Shown here in pieces: positions 21,033 to 30,482 of a stretch of DNA of 34,789 bases. The notes below the pieces were generated by a model. That model saw only the letters and a program-made list of their open reading frames with translations, made no database searches and had not been told where the DNA came from. Source of the stretch: Anaerolineaceae bacterium (lineage in GTDB: Bacteria; Chloroflexota; Anaerolineae; JAAYZQ01); contig JAAYZQ010000157.1 in assembly GCA_012514775.1 (NCBI GenBank), forward strand, positions 1 through 34,789, in the 5' to 3' direction. Numbering within the stretch: the stretch's first letter is position 1; the number at the start of each line of letters is the position of its first letter. A program made the position numbers and the translations under genes.

Positions 21033-22264
21033 CAATAACGGAAAGCATCCGCATCGCCCTGGGTGCGCTGCTGTCCAACAAGCTGCGCGCCATCCTGACG
21101 ATGCTGGGCATCATCATCGGCGTGGCGGCGGTCATCACCCTCATGTCGGTGGGCAAGGGCGTGGAGCTGCTGGTGCAAGAGTCCTTCGAGAGCATCGGCA
21201 CGAACCTGCTCTACGTCTTTCCGGGCTCGCTCCAGGGCAGCACCAGCAGCCAGCAGCCCGAGCTGTCCATGGGTGACTACCAGGCCATCGCCGATCCATT
21301 TCTGGTGCCCGATGCCCTGAGCGTGGCGCCCGAGCTGTCGTCGCGGGCCGACGTCGTGGCAGGCAGGCGCGACATTCGCACAGAGGTGGCGGGGGTGACG
21401 CCCGATTATGCCCCGGTGCGCAACAAGACCGTCTCCCTGGGCGACTTTATCACCGACGGTGACATCAACGCCCGCTCGCGTGTTGCGGTCCTGGGGAGTG
21501 GGGCCTCCGAGAACCTTTTTGAAGAGGGCACGTATCCCATCGGCCAGACCATCAAGATCAACCGCATCGCCTTTCGGGTGGTGGGCGTACTGGAGGAGCA
21601 GGGCGGCGCTGCCTTTGGCACCGAGGACAATGTCATTTATGTCCCCCTGACCACCGCCCAGACACGCCTCTATCCCTGGTTTCGCAGCCGCAGCGGCGAC
21701 GCGCTGCTCTCGGCCCTTTACATCCAGGTGGCCGGCGAGTCGCTCATGGACCAGACGGCCCAGGACATCACCAACGTGTTGCGGCAGCGGCACGACATCA
21801 CCTTCCGCGACGAGGACGACTTCACGATCATCAATCAGACGGACCTGGTGTCGATTTTTGGCGATATCACCGGCGTCCTGACCATCTTCCTGGGGGCCAT
21901 CGCCGCCATCTCGTTGCTCGTAGGCGGCATCGGCATCATGAACATCATGCTCGTCTCGGTGACCGAGCGTACCCGCGAGATCGGCATCCGCAAGGCCGTG
22001 GGGGCCAAGCGGCGCGACATCCTTCTCCAATTCCTGGTGGAGGCCGTCACCCTGTCGCTGGTGGGTGGGCTCGTGGGCGTGGGCCTGGGGCTTGTGGGCT
22101 CGCGCTTTGTGGGCAGCCTGGCCGAGAACCTGACGACGGTCATCACGCCCGACGTCGTCCTGTTGTCCACGGGCGTCTCTGCCGCCGTGGGGCTGCTGTT
22201 TGGCATTTATCCGGCCTTTCGGGCCGCGAGGTTGAATCCGATCGATGCGCTTCGCTACGAGTAA
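21029..22264 (+). CDS. ABC transporter permease, MacB family
   Basis: A 411-residue MacB-type permease. Helix 1 is at about 20-43 ([21 protein letters not shown], the family's usual start). A large periplasmic MacB_PCD domain spans about 45-280. Three helices follow: about 283-307 ([21 protein letters not shown] in order), 335-362 and 372-395. The conserved motif after helix 2, [27 protein letters not shown], is present in order (about 308-334). The GTG start overlaps the ATPase stop by four bases. The substrate is unknown; family members export lipoproteins, antibiotics or peptides. Its 3' end overlaps the propeller lipoprotein start by 20 bases. Confidence 0.92.
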   Translation: MTITESIRIALGALLSNKLRAILTMLGIIIGVAAVITLMSVGKGVELLVQESFESIGTNLLYVFPGSLQGSTSSQQPELSMGDYQAIADPFLVPDALSVAPELSSRADVVAGRRDIRTEVAGVTPDYAPVRNKTVSLGDFITDGDINARSRVAVLGSGASENLFEEGTYPIGQTIKINRIAFRVVGVLEEQGGAAFGTEDNVIYVPLTTAQTRLYPWFRSRSGDALLSALYIQVAGESLMDQTAQDITNVLRQRHDITFRDEDDFTIINQTDLVSIFGDITGVLTIFLGAIAAISLLVGGIGIMNIMLVSVTERTREIGIRKAVGAKRRDILLQFLVEAVTLSLVGGLVGVGLGLVGSRFVGSLAENLTTVITPDVVLLSTGVSAAVGLLFGIYPAFRAARLNPIDALRYE

Positions 22265-23798
22265 AGTCCTGGTTCGTATCGTCCCCTTGCTGGCGCTGCT
22301 GCTGGCCCTGGCCGCTTGCGGCCCTGTTCAGTTGCCGCCGACGCCCACCGCCATTCCCCTGGAGGCGACGGCGACGGCGCAGCCGCTGCCCACGAGGGAG
22401 CCGCCCCCCGCCACGGCCACCCGCGCGCCCGAACCCACGCCCACACCGTCCGACGGCCAGGCCGACGGGCAGGCCCCGGGCAACGTGCCGCCCGGCGGCT
22501 CGCGGGTCAGCGAGATGCTTGCCCGGCGAACGGCGCTCGATTTCCTGGACCGGCTGGTTGCCGGCGAGGGCGGGGCCGCCTCGCGCCTCTACCTGACGGC
22601 CGGCGCCCGGCAGGGCGAGGCGGGGCAACTGGTGGCGCAGCTCGCCGGTGAAGATCTGGCAGAGGCGCGCCTGGTGGAGCTGCGGCAGACCAGCCCCACG
22701 AGCTACGAGGCGCAGGCGGCGCTATTCCCGGCGGGGCAGGGCACCGACGAGGGCCGGCCCCTGACCGTGTTGCTGATCTATGACGCCGGGCTGTGGCTGG
22801 TGGACGGCATTGCCCTGGGCAACGGCGACGGGCAAGGTCAGCCGCCGGAGGAGCCGGCCACTACCACTGCCACGGCGGCGCCCGCCGCGGCCCCGGCCCA
22901 GCCGGCAGCCCCGGCGCCGAGGCGGCCCGCGGGCCTTGACGGCCGGCTCGTGTTCCAGGTCAGCAGCGGGGGCGACATCTATACGATCAATGCCGACGGC
23001 AGCGGCCTGCAGCGCCTCACCGACGGCCTGGACCCCGCCTGGTCGCCCGATGGGAGTCGCATTGCCTTTACCCGGTGGCGCCAGCCCTGGGGCGTGTACG
23101 TCGTGCAGCCCGACGGCAGTGGCGAAGAACGGGTGGTGGACGGCAATCGCTTCAAGGAGGTGGCCTGGTCGCCCGACGGCCAGCGCCTGGCCTTTACCAT
23201 CAACTATGGCTCCAGCGAGCCCATGGAGATCTGCTTCATGGGTTTCTGCTTTACCATCCCGCCCTTTTCCTTTGGCAACATCTGGCTGGCGAACCTGGAG
23301 ACCGGGGAATTTCTGAACCTGCCCCTCGACGACCGGGCGGTGCATTCGCCGGCCTGGAGCCGCGATGGGCAGCGCATCGTCTACGCCGGCGACAGCGGCC
23401 TGGCCTGGATCGACCTGGACGACATGGAGAAGGGGCGCTTCCCGGGCAGCGGCGCCTGGGACAACTCGCCGGCCTTCTCGCCCGACGGGCAGCAGATCGT
23501 CTTCATGGGGCGCGCCCACGACCATTGGGAGATATTTGTCATGAACGCCGACGGATCGGGACGGCGGCAAGTGACCCAGGGCGACACCGGTGAGGGCCGG
23601 CCAACCAACAGCGTGGCTCCGGCCTGGTCGCCCGACGGAGAGCGGATCGCCTTCGTGTCGGACCGGCAGGGACCGTGGCGCATCTTTGTCATGGGCAAGG
23701 ATGGCTCTGAACCGGCCGCGCTATTTGGCCAGGAGCTGGACGGCCTGGGACTGACCTACGATTGGGCCAGCGAGCGCGTGGTCTCGTGGAGTCGCTGA
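22245..23798 (+). CDS. TolB-like beta-propeller lipoprotein
   Basis: A 517-residue exported lipoprotein. A hydrophobic signal (8-23) ends in the lipobox LALAAC (C25). A Thr/Pro/Ala linker (about 30-80) leads to a small alpha/beta domain (about 88-190) I cannot name. After a second Ala/Pro-rich linker, a TolB-type propeller (about 230-510) carries at least five PD40 motifs of the form WSPDG-x-(R/Q)-(I/L)-(A/V)-F, including [38 protein letters not shown] and [15 protein letters not shown]. The ATG at 22245 lies 20 bases inside the permease gene, after GAGGTTG. Overlap with the exporter genes suggests it assists or is regulated with the exporter, but its ligand is unknown. Confidence 0.87.
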   Translation: MRFATSKVLVRIVPLLALLLALAACGPVQLPPTPTAIPLEATATAQPLPTREPPPATATRAPEPTPTPSDGQADGQAPGNVPPGGSRVSEMLARRTALDFLDRLVAGEGGAASRLYLTAGARQGEAGQLVAQLAGEDLAEARLVELRQTSPTSYEAQAALFPAGQGTDEGRPLTVLLIYDAGLWLVDGIALGNGDGQGQPPEEPATTTATAAPAAAPAQPAAPAPRRPAGLDGRLVFQVSSGGDIYTINADGSGLQRLTDGLDPAWSPDGSRIAFTRWRQPWGVYVVQPDGSGEERVVDGNRFKEVAWSPDGQRLAFTINYGSSEPMEICFMGFCFTIPPFSFGNIWLANLETGEFLNLPLDDRAVHSPAWSRDGQRIVYAGDSGLAWIDLDDMEKGRFPGSGAWDNSPAFSPDGQQIVFMGRAHDHWEIFVMNADGSGRRQVTQGDTGEGRPTNSVAPAWSPDGERIAFVSDRQGPWRIFVMGKDGSEPAALFGQELDGLGLTYDWASERVVSWSR

Positions 23799-23824
23799 AA
23801 CAGGAACGAGAGGAGACAGAAATC

Positions 23825-25171
23825 ATGGCAGATCGAGTGGCCATCGAGCGCATTGGAGAGCACGTCGGCCAGGAGGTGACCATCAAGGGCTGGCTCTATG
23901 CCAAGACCGGCAAGGGCAAGCTCCAGTTCCTGCAGGTGCGCGACGGAACCGGCATCCTTCAATGCGTCGTCTTTCGCAAGGAGGTGCCGCTGGAAGTCTT
24001 TGAGGCTGCGCGCGACGTGAGCCAGGAGTCATCGCTCATTGTAACGGGCACGGTGCGTGCCGACGACCGGGCGCCGGGCGTTCCCGGCGGCTTCGAGTTG
24101 GGCATCGCCGATTTGCAGGTCGTGCAGCTCGTGACCGAGGAGTATCCCATCGCGCCCAAGGAGCACGGCGTCGACTTCCTGATGCAGAACCGGCACCTCT
24201 GGCTGCGCTCCTCGCGCCAGTGGGCCACGCTGCGGGTGCGGGCGACCATCATCAAGGCCGTGCGCGATTGGCTGGACGACAACGGCTTTATCCTCATGGA
24301 CACGCCCATCCTGACCCCGGCGGCATGCGAGGGCACAACGACGCTGTTCGAGACCGATTACCACGGCACGCCGGCCTACCTGAGCCAGAGCGGCCAGCTC
24401 TACAACGAGGCGACCATCATGGCTTTTGGCCGGGTCTATTGCTTCGGGCCCACGTTCCGTGCCGAAAAGTCCAAGACGCGGCGGCACATCCAGGAGTTCT
24501 GGATGGTCGAGCCCGAGATGGCCTACGTCGACCTGTGGGGCAACATGGAGGTCCAGGAGCAGTTTGTGAGCTATATCGTGCAGACGGTGCTGCGCGACCG
24601 CCGGCCCGAGCTTGACCTGCTGGGCCGCGACGTGAGCCGCCTGGAGGGGATCGCGCCGCCCTTCCCCCGCATCCATTACGACGAAGCGGTGGCCATGCTC
24701 AACAAGGCGGCCGAGGCCGGCGAGCGCGTCCCGCCCACCGACGAGCTCGTGCCCGCCCTGGAATGGGGCGAAGACTTTGGCGCGCCGCACGAGACCTACG
24801 TCGCCGCCCAGTTCGACCGGCCGGTGTTCGTGCACCACTATCCCACCCAGGCCAAGGCCTTTTACATGGCCCAGGACCCGGAGCGCCCGGAGGTGTGCCG
24901 CTCGGCCGACCTGCTGGCCCCCGAGGGCTATGGCGAGATCATTGGCGGGGGCGAGCGCTCCAGCGACCTGGCCTACCTGGAGCGCCAGATCGAGCGCCAC
25001 GACCTGCCCCGCGAGGCGTACGAGTGGTACCTGGACCTGCGGCGCTTTGGCTCCGTGCCCCACAGCGGCTTTGGCCTGGGCATCGAGCGAGCGGTGATGT
25101 GGATCTGCGGCCTGCAGCACATCCGCGAGACTATCCCGTTCCCGAGGCTGCTGGGGCGGATGTATCCGTAG
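23825..25171 (+). CDS. asnS: Asparaginyl-tRNA synthetase
   Basis: A 448-residue class IIb aminoacyl-tRNA synthetase that charges tRNA(Asn) with asparagine. An N-terminal OB-fold anticodon-binding domain (about 16-105) is followed by the catalytic domain. Motif 1 region includes [20 protein letters not shown] (160-179). Motif 2 is [20 protein letters not shown] (207-226), followed by MVEPEMAY, a pattern typical of AsnRS. Motif 3 is [12 protein letters not shown] near 420. AspRS would carry a different motif 2 loop and an extra insertion, which is absent. The ATG at 23825 has AGGAGA at the usual distance, with 26 bases after the propeller gene; the frame opens at 23762 but has no ribosome site there. 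Co-transcription with the exporter genes is likely. Confidence 0.93.
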   Translation: MADRVAIERIGEHVGQEVTIKGWLYAKTGKGKLQFLQVRDGTGILQCVVFRKEVPLEVFEAARDVSQESSLIVTGTVRADDRAPGVPGGFELGIADLQVVQLVTEEYPIAPKEHGVDFLMQNRHLWLRSSRQWATLRVRATIIKAVRDWLDDNGFILMDTPILTPAACEGTTTLFETDYHGTPAYLSQSGQLYNEATIMAFGRVYCFGPTFRAEKSKTRRHIQEFWMVEPEMAYVDLWGNMEVQEQFVSYIVQTVLRDRRPELDLLGRDVSRLEGIAPPFPRIHYDEAVAMLNKAAEAGERVPPTDELVPALEWGEDFGAPHETYVAAQFDRPVFVHHYPTQAKAFYMAQDPERPEVCRSADLLAPEGYGEIIGGGERSSDLAYLERQIERHDLPREAYEWYLDLRRFGSVPHSGFGLGIERAVMWICGLQHIRETIPFPRLLGRMYP

Positions 25172-25199
25172 CAGCGCGATTCCGCCCGCGATCCATTCC

Positions 25200-26573
25200 T
25201 CACGGATAATCGGGATCGACCTGTCGAGCGCATTCGCTCAAACGCTCCCTGTCAGCGGAGGCGCTTTCTGACTCGGCGCACGCCATGAGCCTCTCGGCCC
25301 GGGTTTGCGCGACGGCGAGGGCAGCCTGTGCCTCCTGGCCGGCGACGACGGCCTCCAATGCGGCGTCGAGCCAGGGATAGGTGTAGGCGAGCCACGGGAT
25401 CTCCCATCGTAGACGAAAGATGGGCGTATCGCCATAGTCGAGGGTGGCACCGTAGGCCGGCAGCGCATCCTCTCCCACCTGCGCCTGCCATTCCGGCGAT
25501 GCGGCCACGCTCTGCCGAGCAGGCAGCGCCGTCACCACCTGTGGCTGAGCGCTCAGGTAGGTGATCCACTCCCAGCACGCCTGGGGCGCTGCACCGCCGG
25601 CCGAGATGTAGAACGCCCGGACGTCAAACTCGGTGCTGGCGCGCTCCCCCAGCGGCAGCGGGGCGAAGGCTGTCTCGAAGGGCAGCGGTGGGCCGGCCTC
25701 GTGGTAGCTCATATAGTCGACCCACATGGCGACGTCGCCATTCGCCACCCCGGCCGGGTGGTCGCCCATGACCGAGGCGTCGGGCCAGCCGCTCCGGGTG
25801 GAAGGGGTAGCCGGGGTCAGCGCCGCCTGGCGGGCAAGGCCGGCGTACTGCTCCAGGGCGGCCGACACGCTGGGATCGTCGAAAGCGGGTCGTGGCGCAT
25901 CGTGACTGTCGTCCACCAGGCGGGCTCCCAGGCGCTCCAGGACAAAGAGCAGGTCGCCGTAGGCCCCCTCGCGCGTGGCAAAGCCATATCGCCCATGGCC
26001 GGTCAGGGCCAGGGCCGTGGACAGAAAATCGTCCATCGTCCAGCCGGGCGCGGGCAGGGGTAGGCCGGCCGCGGCAAATAGCTCCCGGTTAAGGTAGACC
26101 ATCAGCGCGTCCGCCTCGTACGGCAGTGCCCACAGGGCGCCCCCCTGCTTCACTGGCGACAGGAATTGCGGATAGAAATCGGCGAGGTCCAGGCTGGAAT
26201 CAGCGCTCAGCAAGGGATCGAGATTGAGGATCTCGGACTGCATCCCCGACGAGGGGTGGGCCAGCAGTGCCGGCCCGGCAAAGCAGTCGGCCGCGGCGGT
26301 GAGGGCGAGCAGGTCGCTGGAGTAGGGAACGATTTCGATTACGATGCCCTGGTGCTCTGCCTGGAACGCGGTGGCGAGCGCGCGGTAAAGGCGTTCATCG
26401 CCGGGCGCAGGTGCAAAGCGGATGATGGTTTCGCCGGGTGCCGGCGTTGGCAACGCAGTGGCGACGGGCCGGGGTGCCGTGGGCGCTGCCTGTACCATCT
26501 CTGCCTGGGCATCGAGGGCCTGTGCCTGCGCGTTTGCCAGCGCCTCTTCCGGCGCCATACCGTCTCGAAACAC
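25200..26573 (-). CDS. Solute-binding protein domain 2, in frame after a TGA (C-terminal half of a split double SBP)
   Basis: About 457 residues from a GTG at 26573. Residues about 1-30 (MFRDGMAPEEALANAQAQA) form the terminal helix of the preceding binding protein. A Pro/Thr/Ala linker (31-46) leads to a second complete family 1 (sugar-type) solute-binding fold (about 47-440), ending in its own EALEAVVAGQEAQAALAVAQ helix. There is no signal peptide, which an independent binding protein would need. The frame is continuous with the gene upstream apart from one TGA (26591-26589), so the two are best read as one tandem binding protein of about 860 codons split by a nonsense codon, or translated by readthrough. 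Alternative: separate translation from the GTG, preceded by GAGGTG 13 bases upstream. Confidence 0.75.
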   Translation of the reverse strand: MFRDGMAPEEALANAQAQALDAQAEMVQAAPTAPRPVATALPTPAPGETIIRFAPAPGDERLYRALATAFQAEHQGIVIEIVPYSSDLLALTAAADCFAGPALLAHPSSGMQSEILNLDPLLSADSSLDLADFYPQFLSPVKQGGALWALPYEADALMVYLNRELFAAAGLPLPAPGWTMDDFLSTALALTGHGRYGFATREGAYGDLLFVLERLGARLVDDSHDAPRPAFDDPSVSAALEQYAGLARQAALTPATPSTRSGWPDASVMGDHPAGVANGDVAMWVDYMSYHEAGPPLPFETAFAPLPLGERASTEFDVRAFYISAGGAAPQACWEWITYLSAQPQVVTALPARQSVAASPEWQAQVGEDALPAYGATLDYGDTPIFRLRWEIPWLAYTYPWLDAALEAVVAGQEAQAALAVAQTRAERLMACAESESASADRERLSECARQVDPDYP

Positions 26574-26588
26574 GCGCGCTGCCGCACC

Positions 26589-27782
26589 TCACAACATCGT
26601 ATCGATCGGGCCGCTCACGGCCGGGTGGGCAAGCGCGTATTCGTAGACGGCGCGCGTCTCTTTGTCGAGCCGCCGCCACCACGACAGCTCTTCGCCGATG
26701 GAGCGCCGGCCGGGCAGCGTGCCGGAGGGGGACGGTGGCTGATAGTTGGCGCTCAGGTAGCTCAGCCAGCGCCACGCGGCATCAGGGTGGGTCGTGCCGG
26801 CGCTGATGAAAAAGCCATACAAAGACCGTGGGTTGGCCGCGGCGACGGCCTCGGGAAAGGGGGCCACGCCGACCCTGGTTCGCGCCGCGTGCCTGTCGTG
26901 CTCGAACGACATGTCGGTCCACATGGCCGCCCTGCCGCCGTCGATGAGCTGTGACGTCAGGAGATTCGAGCCGATCTCGGGCTCGGGCATGACGCCATAG
27001 ACACGTGCCAGGTCCGCGTAGCGCTGCACCACCTCGGCGACCTGCGGCGTGTCGAAGGAGGGCCGCGGCGGGTCCGCGTCCTCATCCCACAGGGCGACGC
27101 CGTACTGCTGCGGCAGTGCGAGCAGCGTGCCGGCCGGCGTGCCGTCCACGAATCCGTAGCGAGTCACAACGCCGTCCTCGACCTGCGTCAGTTGCGACGC
27201 GGCGGCAATCAGCTCGTCCCAGGTCCAGCCGGGCTCGGGGTAGGGAATCCCGGCGGCGTCGAACATGGCGCGGTCGTAAAAGACCAGGTAGGGCAGCAGG
27301 CGCGCCGGCAGGCCGAACGTGCCGCCGTGCCACTGAAAGTGCGCCAGCGTGCCGGGGAAAAAGTCATCGGACGGAAAAGAGGGATCGTGGATGAATGGTT
27401 CGAGGTCGAGCAGGTAGCCCCAATCGGCGGCCCTCAGGCTGGCGTACCAGGCAAAGGTGTCGGCAGCGGCCGCCAGGCGCTGCACCTCGCTGCCGTCCGA
27501 GGTGAGCGTGCCGCCCTGCTGCTGCATGCCCGATGCCTCGTTGGCCGAGATGAGCTGCACGCGGACGTCAGGATTGGCGTCCTGAAAGTCGTCCGCCAGC
27601 TCCTGGTACCCGGCGCGCTCGTGGTCCAGGCAGGCAAAGGTGACGACCACGGGATTGCCGCTCGGGACGGATGGATGATTGGCGGCTGGGCCCGGGGCAC
27701 AAGTGCACAGCGACAGGGCGAGCAGAAGCCAGATTGTGTGCTTGCCGAGCCGAGCGGCAGCTTGAAGCAACGTGTGTGACAT
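26589..27782 (-). CDS. Extracellular solute-binding lipoprotein (family 1 ABC type), domain 1
   Basis: A 397-residue binding protein of ABC sugar-type importers. The signal peptide (about 12-26) ends in a lipobox, LSLCTC, lipidated at C28 or close by. The two-lobe fold is recognisable by VVVTFACLDHERAGYQELADDF, read in order near the start, LPARLLPYLVFYDRAMFDAAGIP mid-way (again in order), and the PGWTWDELIAAA helix that follows in this family. It stops at TGA 26589-26591 just before the expected last helix, which is encoded in the same frame beyond the stop. The ATG at 27782 was chosen over an upstream frame opening at 27830 because GGGAGAAG lies five bases before it. It follows the anti-sigma gene by 63 bases; no importer permease genes are in the window. 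Confidence 0.85.
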   Translation of the reverse strand: MSHTLLQAAARLGKHTIWLLLALSLCTCAPGPAANHPSVPSGNPVVVTFACLDHERAGYQELADDFQDANPDVRVQLISANEASGMQQQGGTLTSDGSEVQRLAAAADTFAWYASLRAADWGYLLDLEPFIHDPSFPSDDFFPGTLAHFQWHGGTFGLPARLLPYLVFYDRAMFDAAGIPYPEPGWTWDELIAAASQLTQVEDGVVTRYGFVDGTPAGTLLALPQQYGVALWDEDADPPRPSFDTPQVAEVVQRYADLARVYGVMPEPEIGSNLLTSQLIDGGRAAMWTDMSFEHDRHAARTRVGVAPFPEAVAAANPRSLYGFFISAGTTHPDAAWRWLSYLSANYQPPSPSGTLPGRRSIGEELSWWRRLDKETRAVYEYALAHPAVSGPIDTML

Positions 27783-27845
27783 AATCTTCTCCCGGTTGCG
27801 CCTGTCGTAGCCCGGAGGGTTGCAGTACATAGCTTATCACGCAGA

Positions 27846-28784
27846 CTAACGGGCGGCAGCCAGCGATTCCCCGATCCGCACCAGCGTCTCCAGGCCCATC
27901 CCCGGCCCGATGAGCGTGATGCTCACGCCGTCCTGTTCCCAGACGAGCGCCTCATCGCCGATCCGTGCGGCGACCAGGTCGCCCACGCGCACCTGGTCGA
28001 CCACAGCCTCGCTGACCAAGGCGCTCTCGCGGGCGGTGACGACGACAACAGCCTTGCCTATGCGCTGCTCCGACCTGTACCCCACGAACGACTGGTACAG
28101 GCCCAGGCGCCCGGCCGGCCCTTCGTACGAGACGAATACGTCGTACGGCGCCACCCCGAGGAGCCGCACCTCGGCAAGCCTCAGGCCGCCGGGCAGGTAC
28201 GCCGGGAGTCGCAGCGGGTAACCCGCCTCGGTCACTGCCGCCGGCAGCGACACCACCTCGTCCCTCATCCCATCGACACAACAGCCGCCAAAGGCATATC
28301 CCTCGAACTCGAGCTCCCACGCGCGCCCCGCCGCCAGCTCGCCCTCGTACCGTGCCCTGCGCGCCTCCACGTCCTCGGGTGTGCTGCCCGGCGCGACCTG
28401 CTGCACGGACAGGTTCGGCCACAGCATCTCGCGGATCACGTTCCCTGCCCGCGCCGCCAGCGCCTGCCCGGCCGGAGTCAAGGTCAGCACCACGGCCACG
28501 GTCAAGACAATGACCACCGTCGCAGCCCGCCAGGAAAGCCAGGGCCGCAGAGCCGGCAAAGGATGCCGCACCGTCCTCGTGGTTTCCAACCGGGCCAGCA
28601 ACCGGCGCCGGAGCGGTAGGCGAACGCGGCTTTCGAGGGAGAAATCGGCAGCCGCCAGCGCCCGCGCCACCTGGAGGTCCGCGCGGTACCCGGGCGGAGC
28701 CGGCTCCACGTCCATCCCGCCCCCGTCCAGCAACAGGTTGTCCACGTCCCGTGTGAAGCGATCGGCCAGGTCAGATTCGCTCAT
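27846..28784 (-). CDS. Probable membrane anti-sigma protein (DUF4367-like C-terminus)
   Basis: A 312-residue single-pass membrane protein. The first ~85 residues are cytoplasmic by prediction and lack the H-x3-C-x2-C motif of zinc anti-sigma factors. One helix lies at about 85-104 (AATVVIVLTVAVVLTLTPAG). The outer part carries a DUF4367-like segment near 200-215 (YPLRLPAYLPGGLRLAEV in order), a domain common in anti-sigma or regulator proteins of Firmicutes and Chloroflexi, and a Cys-Cys pair in FGGCCVDG. The ATG at 28784 overlaps the sigma-factor TGA by four bases (ATGA), the standard arrangement of a sigma/anti-sigma pair. Role is inferred mainly from that arrangement and from topology. Confidence 0.75.
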   Translation of the reverse strand: MSESDLADRFTRDVDNLLLDGGGMDVEPAPPGYRADLQVARALAAADFSLESRVRLPLRRRLLARLETTRTVRHPLPALRPWLSWRAATVVIVLTVAVVLTLTPAGQALAARAGNVIREMLWPNLSVQQVAPGSTPEDVEARRARYEGELAAGRAWELEFEGYAFGGCCVDGMRDEVVSLPAAVTEAGYPLRLPAYLPGGLRLAEVRLLGVAPYDVFVSYEGPAGRLGLYQSFVGYRSEQRIGKAVVVVTARESALVSEAVVDQVRVGDLVAARIGDEALVWEQDGVSITLIGPGMGLETLVRIGESLAAAR

Positions 28785-29341
28785 GGCCCCCACCCCGCGT
28801 CTCCGATTTCCTCGCGCAGCTTTGTCACTGCACGATACAGGATCACGCCGACGTTGCTCGCGCTCAGTCCCGTCAGCTCGGCAATTCGCCTGTTGGTCAG
28901 CCCCGCCGCGAACCGGAGCGCGATCAGGTCCCGCTCTCGCTCGCTCAGCCGGGCGATGGCGGCCAGCAAGGCAGCGCGTCTCTCCGCTCCCGCAACGGCC
29001 TCGGGCGGTGATGGCTCCGCGCCTGCCGCATCGCGCAGCGCGTCGAGCGACAGCAAACGCCGCACGCGCCGGCGACGGAGGTGGTCAATCACCGCGTTCC
29101 GCGCAATGCAAAAGAGCCAGGCGGCAAAGGGCGCGCGCTCGGGATGGTAGCGGGCCAGGTTGGCCAGTGCGCGTTCGAACACGACCGCCGTGACGTCGTC
29201 GGCGGCAGTCGCATCGCCGATGCGGTAGCGCACATAGTTGTAGACGCGCGGGAAGTAATGGTCGTAGAGGGCAGCAAAGGCCGCCGGCTCGGCAACCGCC
29301 CGCTGCACCATGGCCTGCTCGCCCGGCAGGGCAACCACCAA
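28781..29341 (-). CDS. ECF RNA polymerase sigma factor
   Basis: A sigma factor of about 186 residues of the extracytoplasmic-function group. Region 2 (about 17-85) includes FAALYDHYFPRVYNYVRYRI, ADDVTAVVFERAL, and FAAWLFCIARNAVIDHLRRR, all read in order. Region 4 (about 130-180) includes LSERERDLIALRFAAGLTNRRIAELTGLSASNVGVILYRAVTKLRE read in order, a clear sigma-4 helix-turn-helix. The frame opens at a TTG at 29362, but AGGAGGG (29355-29349) lies inside that extension, so the true start is the TTG at 29341 (7-base spacing) or the GTG at 29338 (10-base spacing). The stop overlaps the anti-sigma start. An ECF-type promoter at 29387-29412 suggests self-regulation. Confidence 0.9.
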   Translation of the reverse strand: MVVALPGEQAMVQRAVAEPAAFAALYDHYFPRVYNYVRYRIGDATAADDVTAVVFERALANLARYHPERAPFAAWLFCIARNAVIDHLRRRRVRRLLSLDALRDAAGAEPSPPEAVAGAERRAALLAAIARLSERERDLIALRFAAGLTNRRIAELTGLSASNVGVILYRAVTKLREEIGDAGWGP

Positions 29342-29386
29342 TTGCGTTCCCTCCTGCTTCAAACGATCTGGGTTCCTATGGATAAC

Positions 29387-29412
29387 TACGCGTGGCGGGG
29401 AAAAGCGTTACA
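29387..29412 (-). promoter_or_regulatory. Possible ECF-type promoter of the sigma-factor operon
   Basis: On the minus strand TGTAAC (29412-29407), with the AAC core typical of ECF -35 elements, lies 16 bases upstream of CGTA (29390-29387), close to the CGTC/CGTA -10 of many ECF sigmas. Transcription would start near 29380, about 40 bases before the start codon. Inferred from pattern only. Confidence 0.45.
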
Positions 29413-29732
29413 TGCTTACGACTATCCTGACTTGTGACCCGGCGCAAGTCGTCTTGGCCAACCTTGCCAGAGCACCACCGCGCTCGTGGCAATGAGGGCA
29501 GCCACGCAGGCGCTCGACAGCACTCACGCGGCGTTAAAGTGGTTCTGCCTGCGTAGCACGCCACCATTCGCCAAGGCTCACCAGCCACGTTCCTGTCATC
29601 GAGTCGAGGGATCTGCCGTCGCGGGCAAGCTGACCAGACCGAGGTCGTCCACATTGATCGTCGAAAGCTGTCGACGGAGCCCAGGAAGCCGGTTGCAGCA
29701 CAGGTTGGTGCGTTGCGAAGGAACGGGTTCGG
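29413..29732. other. Intergenic stretch with no supported gene
   Basis: About 320 bases between the sigma-factor promoter and the end of the phosphatidyltransferase gene. No frame on either strand has a plausible start, ribosome site or recognisable domain. A small inverted repeat, GACTTG (29429-29434) with CAAGTC (29445-29450), is visible. The TGGTTCTG-type words at 29541 and 29757 recur about 216 bases apart with weak further similarity, which may be chance or the trace of a decayed insertion. Confidence 0.5.
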
Positions 29733-30431
29733 TCACAGATCTCGGACGGACGCACTGGTTCTGTCTACTTCGGCCTCGGCGGGCGCCTCGGCCACGGCCA
29801 GCCCCGGCGCTACGTAGGGCTGCGGCGGCAGCGCCCAGCCCGCTGCCTGCCCGCCGGTGGCGCGCCAGACGTGGTACATCCGCTGGAAGGACGTGAACAG
29901 GCTCAGGCTCCCCAGGATGATGAGGCCGATGAGTACCTGGTCCAGGATGAGGACCACGATGAGGATCGCCACCCGCGGCGGCCTGGACAGGATGCCGACG
30001 TTGCAGGGCACGCCCAGCCCCTCGGCCCGCGCCTTGGTATAGCTGACCATGAGCGAGGCAAAGGTGGCGATCAGCAACAAGGGGATCTCGACGGGGCCGC
30101 CCACGCGAGCATAGTAGATGATCAGCCCCAGGAAGACGATGGACTCCTCGAAGCGGTCGATGGTCGAGTCGAGAAAGGCGCCGAAGCGGCTTCCCCTGCC
30201 ACTGACGCGCGCCAGGGTGCCATCCAGGGCATCGCACACGGCGGCAAATATGTAGGCCAGGCCCGCCCAGCGGATGTAGCCCAGGGCCAGCAGGAGAGCC
30301 ACGCCGCCCGTCAACACGAGGCCCAGGTAGGTGACGGCGTCGGGCGAGATGTGCCAGCGGGCCAGGGCCCGCCCCACACTTTCCAGCGTTGGCCGGCTCA
30401 CCTCACGAGCCTTCTGCTCAATAAAAGACAT
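29733..30431 (-). CDS. CDP-alcohol phosphatidyltransferase
   Basis: A 232-residue membrane enzyme that joins a CDP-diacylglycerol-derived phosphatidyl group to an alcohol. The full catalytic signature is present: D67-x2-D70-G71-x2-A74-R75-x8-G84-x3-D88-x3-D92. Hydrophobic helices lie at about 32-50, 55-68, 95-110, 115-130 and 150-180, as in the family. Which alcohol is used (inositol phosphate, glycerol phosphate or other) cannot be read directly; pairing with the acyltransferase gene recalls the phosphatidylinositol-phosphate synthase cluster of Actinobacteria. The C-terminal ~40 residues are Ala/Pro-rich and end in a sequence unlike the family. The ATG at 30431 is preferred to a TTG at 30440, which would sit directly on the ribosome site. 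Confidence 0.88.
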   Translation of the reverse strand: MSFIEQKAREVSRPTLESVGRALARWHISPDAVTYLGLVLTGGVALLLALGYIRWAGLAYIFAAVCDALDGTLARVSGRGSRFGAFLDSTIDRFEESIVFLGLIIYYARVGGPVEIPLLLIATFASLMVSYTKARAEGLGVPCNVGILSRPPRVAILIVVLILDQVLIGLIILGSLSLFTSFQRMYHVWRATGGQAAGWALPPQPYVAPGLAVAEAPAEAEVDRTSASVRDL

Positions 30432-30482
30432 GGTCTCCAATCCTTCTGCAGACGTGGTGCCCTACGACGGCGTGCGGGTGGT

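Noticed and set aside
29408..29527. 39-codon minus-strand frame containing a C-P-H-C-H zinc-knuckle-like motif
   Set aside because: No ribosome site, no family recognised, and it overlaps the probable ECF promoter; a chance motif is likelier.
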